The notes beneath the pieces were generated by a model, which did not search any database, had not been told where the DNA came from, and saw nothing but the letters and a program-made list of their open reading frames with translations. Positions 60,455-64,000 of a stretch of 64,000 bases of DNA are shown in pieces. A program made the translations under genes and the position numbers. Within the stretch, counting starts at the first letter, position 1. Each line of letters begins with the position of its first letter. Origin of the DNA: Rikenellaceae bacterium (GTDB lineage: Bacteria > Bacteroidota > Bacteroidia > Bacteroidales > Rikenellaceae); assembly GCA_015060045.1 (NCBI GenBank), contig SUZH01000003.1, positions 62,001-126,000 of the forward strand, read 5' to 3'.

Positions 60455-61354
60455 TTACCATCGCGACCCGGCACCACCGCCACCAAAGTGACCGCCACCG
60501 AAGCCGCCGCCCATCGAGCCGCCACCAAACGAGCCACCGCCCATACCGCCGATGAAGGGACCTCCGAGCGAACCTCCACCGGAGTTATTCTCGTAGTATT
60601 CGCGACGACGCTTGCGCACCGTAGCCCCACACTTTTGGCAGACATAAGTATCCTCCACCAACTCGTAGTAGTCGTTGTGGCCAAGCGTGAGTTGATCCAC
60701 CAACTGCAGCTTGCGTCGTCCACATTGCGGGCAACGGCTGCGAAGCAACGCCAAGAAGCACAAGGCGATGAAGGGGAAGAGGAAGTAGATGAGCATAAGC
60801 CACAACTCGGGATTCTCGCCCTCCTCCGCAGGGAACGATTCCGACCCCTCCAGCACACGCGCCACGGCCTCCACGCCGGCCACCATACCCGTGCTATAAT
60901 CCCCCTCACGGAAGTGCGGGAGCATGTATTGCAGTTGGATGCGCTTGCAGATGGCATCGGGCAAAACACCCTCCAGGCCATCGCCCGTTACGAAGCGAAT
61001 CTCATGCACCCCTTCAACGAGCAGGATACCGAGTCCGTTATCGCCCTCGGCGCGACCTACGCCCCACTTCGAGAAGAGGTCGATGGCGAACGAAAAGACA
61101 TCGTCCGACGCGATCTCGCGCACCGCCACCACCGCCACCTCGGCATAGCCGCCCGTGCAGAGCGTGTCGCAAATAAAGTCGATCGTGCGCACCGCATCAT
61201 CGGACAAAATGCCGTCGGGGTTGGCCGTATAACGGGTGCGATCCGCAAGCTGTACATGGGGAATCTCGGCTACGGTATAGGCCGCAGCATGCACCGCCAA
61301 CCCCACCACCACAAGGAGCAGGGAGAGCAACAGATATCGGATCGCGCGTTTCAT
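60455..61354 (-). CDS. TPM-domain membrane protein (YgcG-like)
   Basis: The 299-aa protein has a signal peptide, an exported TPM domain (about 30-150, with YTANPDGILSDDAVRTIDFICD and NGLGILLVEGVHEIRFVTGDGLEG), a transmembrane helix near 183-203, and a cytoplasmic zinc-ribbon-like part with CPQCGRR and CQKCGA. It ends in a Gly-rich tail of GGGSFGGGSMGGGFGG type, common in the family. TPM proteins are frequently paired with LemA, as here. It begins 9 bp after the GH13 gene. Its function is unknown. Confidence 0.88.
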   Translation of the reverse strand: MKRAIRYLLLSLLLVVVGLAVHAAAYTVAEIPHVQLADRTRYTANPDGILSDDAVRTIDFICDTLCTGGYAEVAVVAVREIASDDVFSFAIDLFSKWGVGRAEGDNGLGILLVEGVHEIRFVTGDGLEGVLPDAICKRIQLQYMLPHFREGDYSTGMVAGVEAVARVLEGSESFPAEEGENPELWLMLIYFLFPFIALCFLALLRSRCPQCGRRKLQLVDQLTLGHNDYYELVEDTYVCQKCGATVRKRRREYYENNSGGGSLGGPFIGGMGGGSFGGGSMGGGFGGGHFGGGGAGSRW

Positions 61355-61363
61355 CGTTGTAGG

Positions 61364-62632
61364 TTATTTTTTCAGGGTCAGCACTCGGTAGCTCCAGGGT
61401 GCCATAATTTCGCTAACAGCAGTCGGAAGTTCATACGACTGCTCGGCCATAAAGTCGGTGTAACGACCGGCATAGATACCCGTATTGTACTCGGCCTGAA
61501 TCGTATAGGGCGAGAGGTTCATCACCGCAATCACACGGTTATCCGCCGTCTCGCGCACCAGGATCATCAGGCAATCCTCCGCGTTGTTGCGAATCTCGAC
61601 CCACGACCCCTCGCCGGCCCACAGGGCGCTGTTCTCGCGGTGCAGGCGTGCAAACTTCGTGTACCGCTCCGTGTGCTCGTTGAAGCTGTATTTTTGAATC
61701 GGATCCCGATCGAAGAAGGCAAAGACATGATCGTATCCGATCTCCTGGCCCGTGTAGATAAGCGGCAGGGAGCGCGGTGCCACAAAGGTAAAGAGCGACA
61801 ACGCCTCATGTGCCTCGCCCATGCGTTGGAACTCCGTACCGCTCCACGAATTTTCGTCGTGGTTCGAAGTAAAGCCCAACCGCATCGTCGTGGCGGGATA
61901 CTCCGTGCGATCCTGATAGAGGTAGTCTCGAATCGCCGTCACGCGGCACTTCCCCTGCGCCACATCGTTCATCAGGTGGTGCAGTTGCCAGCCGTAGTGG
62001 GCATCGAAGGCCTGCTCCGTAAGATCGCGCTGTTCGGCCTCGCAAAGCAGGAAAAGGTCCTCCTTTACTTTGCGCAGCTCCGTGGCCGTATAATTCCAAA
62101 ACTCGGTCGGCACCAGCATCGCCATATCGCAACGGAAACCGTCGATGGCGTGCTCCGTCAGCCAAAACTTCATTGCTTCGACCTGTGCCTCCCACACGGC
62201 ATGATTCGCGTAGTTGAGCTTCGCCGTATCGGTCCAGTCGCAGGGCACTTTCGGCGCTCCGTTCTCCCATTCGTAGCGGTCGGGATACTCCTTAATCCAA
62301 CGATGGTCGCGTGCCGTATGGTTGGCCACCCAATCCAACAATACCTTCATGCCGAGGCGGTGAGCAGCACGCACAAAATTATCCAGATCGGCCATCGTAC
62401 CCAGCTCGGAATTGACGGCTGAGTAGTCGCTAATCGAATAGTAGGAGCCGAGTGACCCTTTGCGTCCCTCCTCGCCAATCGGGTGGATCGGCATCAACCA
62501 CACGGCATCTACGCCCAGTTCGCGCAGCCCCTTCAGGCGACGTTGAGCCGCCCGCAGCGTTCCGGCCGGGGTCAACTGACGTACATTCATTTCATAAAGC
62601 AGTGCCTTGCGGCTCCATTCGGGATGTATCAT
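61364..62632 (-). CDS. Alpha-amylase family glycoside hydrolase (GH13)
   Basis: The 422-aa protein is a GH13 TIM barrel. Conserved regions are DWVANHT (region I, 100-106), GFRCDMAM with nucleophile D169, an acid/base Glu at 198 or 200 in LLCEAEQ, and TSNHDEN with transition-state D259. A C-terminal beta domain (about 350-422) follows. No signal peptide is present, so it acts in the cytoplasm on alpha-glucans or oligosaccharides. It is the first gene of a GH13-TPM-LemA unit. The exact specificity is unknown. Confidence 0.9.
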   Translation of the reverse strand: MIHPEWSRKALLYEMNVRQLTPAGTLRAAQRRLKGLRELGVDAVWLMPIHPIGEEGRKGSLGSYYSISDYSAVNSELGTMADLDNFVRAAHRLGMKVLLDWVANHTARDHRWIKEYPDRYEWENGAPKVPCDWTDTAKLNYANHAVWEAQVEAMKFWLTEHAIDGFRCDMAMLVPTEFWNYTATELRKVKEDLFLLCEAEQRDLTEQAFDAHYGWQLHHLMNDVAQGKCRVTAIRDYLYQDRTEYPATTMRLGFTSNHDENSWSGTEFQRMGEAHEALSLFTFVAPRSLPLIYTGQEIGYDHVFAFFDRDPIQKYSFNEHTERYTKFARLHRENSALWAGEGSWVEIRNNAEDCLMILVRETADNRVIAVMNLSPYTIQAEYNTGIYAGRYTDFMAEQSYELPTAVSEIMAPWSYRVLTLKK

Positions 62633-62659
62633 TGTGCTCTTTTTGCAATAGTTTGGTGG

Positions 62660-62667
62660 TCAAAGGT
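62660..62667 (-). promoter_or_regulatory. -7 box for the GH13-TPM-LemA unit
   Basis: CAAAGGTA on + is TACCTTTG on -, 27 bp before the GH13 ATG. Confidence 0.6.
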
Positions 62668-62759
62668 ACACTTTTTTTCGCAAATATCGTACACAGACGC
62701 AAGAATATGCCAAAAGCACAAAAATCGAATTGCCTGTTTCGAATCCCAAAATGTTTTTA

Positions 62760-62767
62760 TACCTTTG
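62760..62767 (+). promoter_or_regulatory. -7 box for the polysaccharide export locus
   Basis: TACCTTTG lies 43 bp before the ATG at 62811. The identical box is used divergently for the GH13 unit. Confidence 0.6.
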
Positions 62768-62810
62768 TATGTTATTTACAGCTAAATTACATCGATGCTC
62801 GATTCCGTAT

Positions 62811-63602
62811 ATGAAACAACGTCTCTTCCTCTTATTGGCCAGCATGTGTCTGCTCGCCGCTTGTAATTCGCAAAAACGAGTGTGGTATCTGCAGGACGCC
62901 CAAACGTTCGACCCCGAAGCGATCGAGCAACAGGGACAGATCCGTATCCAACCGCTCGATCGACTGACGATTGTCGTCAACAGCAAAGATCCCGAATTGG
63001 CCGTACCATTCAATGCGGCCACCTCCTACACGGCACTCACGCCGTTGGCTTCGAGTAATATTTCGAGCGGCAATGCCCTGCAGATTCGCACCGTTGATGA
63101 ACATGGTATGCTCGAAATGCCCGTCATCGGCCTGATCGAGGTAGCCGGCAAGACCCGTAACGAACTCGCCCAACTCATCGCCTCGAAGATCATCGCCGGT
63201 GGCTACATCAACGACCCGACGGTCAATGTGCAGTTTGCCGACATGAAGATTTCGGTTTTAGGCGAAGTGTTGCGCCCCGGCTCCTATGCCATTACACACG
63301 ACAAAGTCACCATCTTCGACGCCCTGGCTCTGGCCGGCGACCTCACGGTCTATGGTCAGCGCAAAGATGTGATGGTCTATCGTGAAGTGGACGGCAAGCG
63401 CCATATCGAGTACCTGGATCTTACGTCGAAGGATATCTTCTCGTCACCCGCCTTCTACATTCAGCAGAATGATGCCATCTACGTCAAGCCGAACAAATAC
63501 AAGGCCCAGGCAGGTGAGATCAACCAAAACCGCAGTTTCTACCTCTCGCTGATCGGTACAGCTATCTCGGTAGCCACGCTGATCGTGACCATTACCAAAT
63601 AA
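62811..63602 (+). CDS. Polysaccharide export lipoprotein (Wza family)
   Basis: The 263-aa lipoprotein begins MKQRLFLLLASMCLLAAC (lipobox Cys18); the open frame extends to 62730 but without a signal peptide. A poly-export domain (about 40-135, with QIRIQPLDRLTIVV and DEHGMLEMPVIGLIEVAGKT) and a SLBB-like domain (about 145-220, SVLGEVLRPGSYAITHDKVTIFDAL) follow. A C-terminal helix (about 238-260) would span the outer membrane. It probably forms the outer-membrane channel for capsule or exopolysaccharide. It is 15 bp before the Wzc-like gene. Confidence 0.93.
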   Translation: MKQRLFLLLASMCLLAACNSQKRVWYLQDAQTFDPEAIEQQGQIRIQPLDRLTIVVNSKDPELAVPFNAATSYTALTPLASSNISSGNALQIRTVDEHGMLEMPVIGLIEVAGKTRNELAQLIASKIIAGGYINDPTVNVQFADMKISVLGEVLRPGSYAITHDKVTIFDALALAGDLTVYGQRKDVMVYREVDGKRHIEYLDLTSKDIFSSPAFYIQQNDAIYVKPNKYKAQAGEINQNRSFYLSLIGTAISVATLIVTITK

Positions 63603-63617
63603 TCGACTTTCATCCGT

Positions 63618-64000
63618 ATGACCGAACAACCCTATCGTCCGCAGTTCAACGAAGAGCATCCGCTGGCGAACTTTACGTTCCACGATATTATTGACATTTT
63701 CAAGACTAACCTACGCTGGTTTGTGGTCTCGGTATTGCTCTGCGTGGGTGTAGCCTACCTCTACCTGGCCTCCACACCCTATATCTACAAGCGCGAGGCT
63801 ATGCTCTTGATCAAGGACAGCCGCAAGGGTGGCGATCTGGAGATGGCGGCCTTCAGCGATCTGGTCGGTTTTCAAAATCGACGCAACGTCGATAACGAGC
63901 TCTACATCCTGCGGTCACGACGGCTGATGGCCGAAGTGGTTAAGCAGCTTAACCTCACTACCGACTACACCACCCGACAAGGGTTTCGCAAGCAGGATCT
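63618..64000 (+). CDS. Wzc/Wzz-like polysaccharide co-polymerase, probable tyrosine autokinase (3' truncated)
   Basis: An open frame begins with ATG at 63618 and runs off the window (127 complete codons). A hydrophobic helix (about residues 33-56, WFVVSVLLCVGVAYLYLAS) is followed by a Wzz-type periplasmic region with KREAMLLIKD and NELYILRSRRLM, the usual start of a Wzc protein. The kinase domain would lie beyond the window. It follows the Wza-like gene, as in Bacteroidetes capsule loci. Confidence 0.88.
   Translation, partial: MTEQPYRPQFNEEHPLANFTFHDIIDIFKTNLRWFVVSVLLCVGVAYLYLASTPYIYKREAMLLIKDSRKGGDLEMAAFSDLVGFQNRRNVDNELYILRSRRLMAEVVKQLNLTTDYTTRQGFRKQD

Noticed and set aside
60410..62422. 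670-codon antisense frame over TPM and GH13 genes
   Set aside because: Antisense to two well-supported genes; an Arg/His-rich product.
1..64000. CRISPR arrays, insertion sequences, integrases, toxin-antitoxin or restriction modules
   Set aside because: No regularly spaced repeats, transposase, recombinase or recognisable defence proteins occur in any frame.

Overview
The window looks like a chromosomal segment of a Bacteroidales bacterium, most likely Rikenellaceae and close to Alistipes. The evidence is G+C-rich coding DNA with strong preference for TCG serine codons, Bacteroidetes-type promoters (TAnnTTTG at -7, sometimes TTG/TTTG about 20 bp upstream), A-rich leaders with almost no Shine-Dalgarno sequences, TonB-dependent receptors, a NrtR-type sugar regulator, and Bacteroidetes-specific gene pairs. 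The genus is inferred from gene content only. The window is gene-dense and essentially all coding. No tRNA, rRNA, CRISPR array, insertion sequence or prophage is visible. One TPP riboswitch is present.

Layout, left to right. 1-4.0 kb: the tail of an unrecognised gene, then ychF-gltX-galM. 4.2-9.3 kb: a D-xylose catabolic cluster (NrtR-family regulator, xylulokinase, xylose isomerase, sugar/proton symporter), with a terminator hairpin between isomerase and transporter. 9.4-11.9 kb: a CaCA antiporter and an isolated galactofuranosyltransferase-like gene with a long leader. 12-15 kb: a TPP riboswitch controlling a TonB-dependent receptor and a PnuC/PnuT-type permease. 15.2-19.9 kb: a lipoprotein, then a leftward operon of beta-barrel protein, PhoH, PepD and lipid kinase. 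20-25.4 kb: a Kef-type antiporter, the ribosome-assembly GTPases Der and EngB, and PRPP synthetase. 25.4-27 kb: diadenylate cyclase CdaA and an OmpH/Skp-like lipoprotein. 27.1-30.6 kb: ruvA, two FKBP-like lipoproteins (one carrying a very tyrosine-rich insert) and a small HTH-like protein.

30.7-41.6 kb is a nearly gapless leftward series: sufB-C-D-S, tmk, a DoxX-like membrane protein, a giant TPR protein and an outer-membrane barrel. It starts at one promoter that overlaps a dyad/direct-repeat operator candidate. Next come a TPR protein whose mRNA apparently begins with a perfect anti-SD complement folded in a GNRA hairpin, and gyrA. 46.2-57.1 kb is a second long leftward series: plsC-parE-parC-aroK-murI-ftsK-lolA-nitroreductase. 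It places topoisomerase IV, the FtsK translocase and peptidoglycan-precursor synthesis on what may be one transcript, with gyrA just beyond its terminator. 57.3-62.6 kb: a second TonB-type receptor and a leftward GH13/TPM/LemA group. From 62.8 kb to the end a polysaccharide export locus begins (Wza-like lipoprotein, truncated Wzc-like kinase).

No clear undescribed defence or mobile system was found. The observations most worth following are the Tyr/Gly-rich FKBP-like lipoprotein, the 5'-terminal SD hairpin upstream of the TPR gene, the duplicated der 3' end, and the suf operator candidate.
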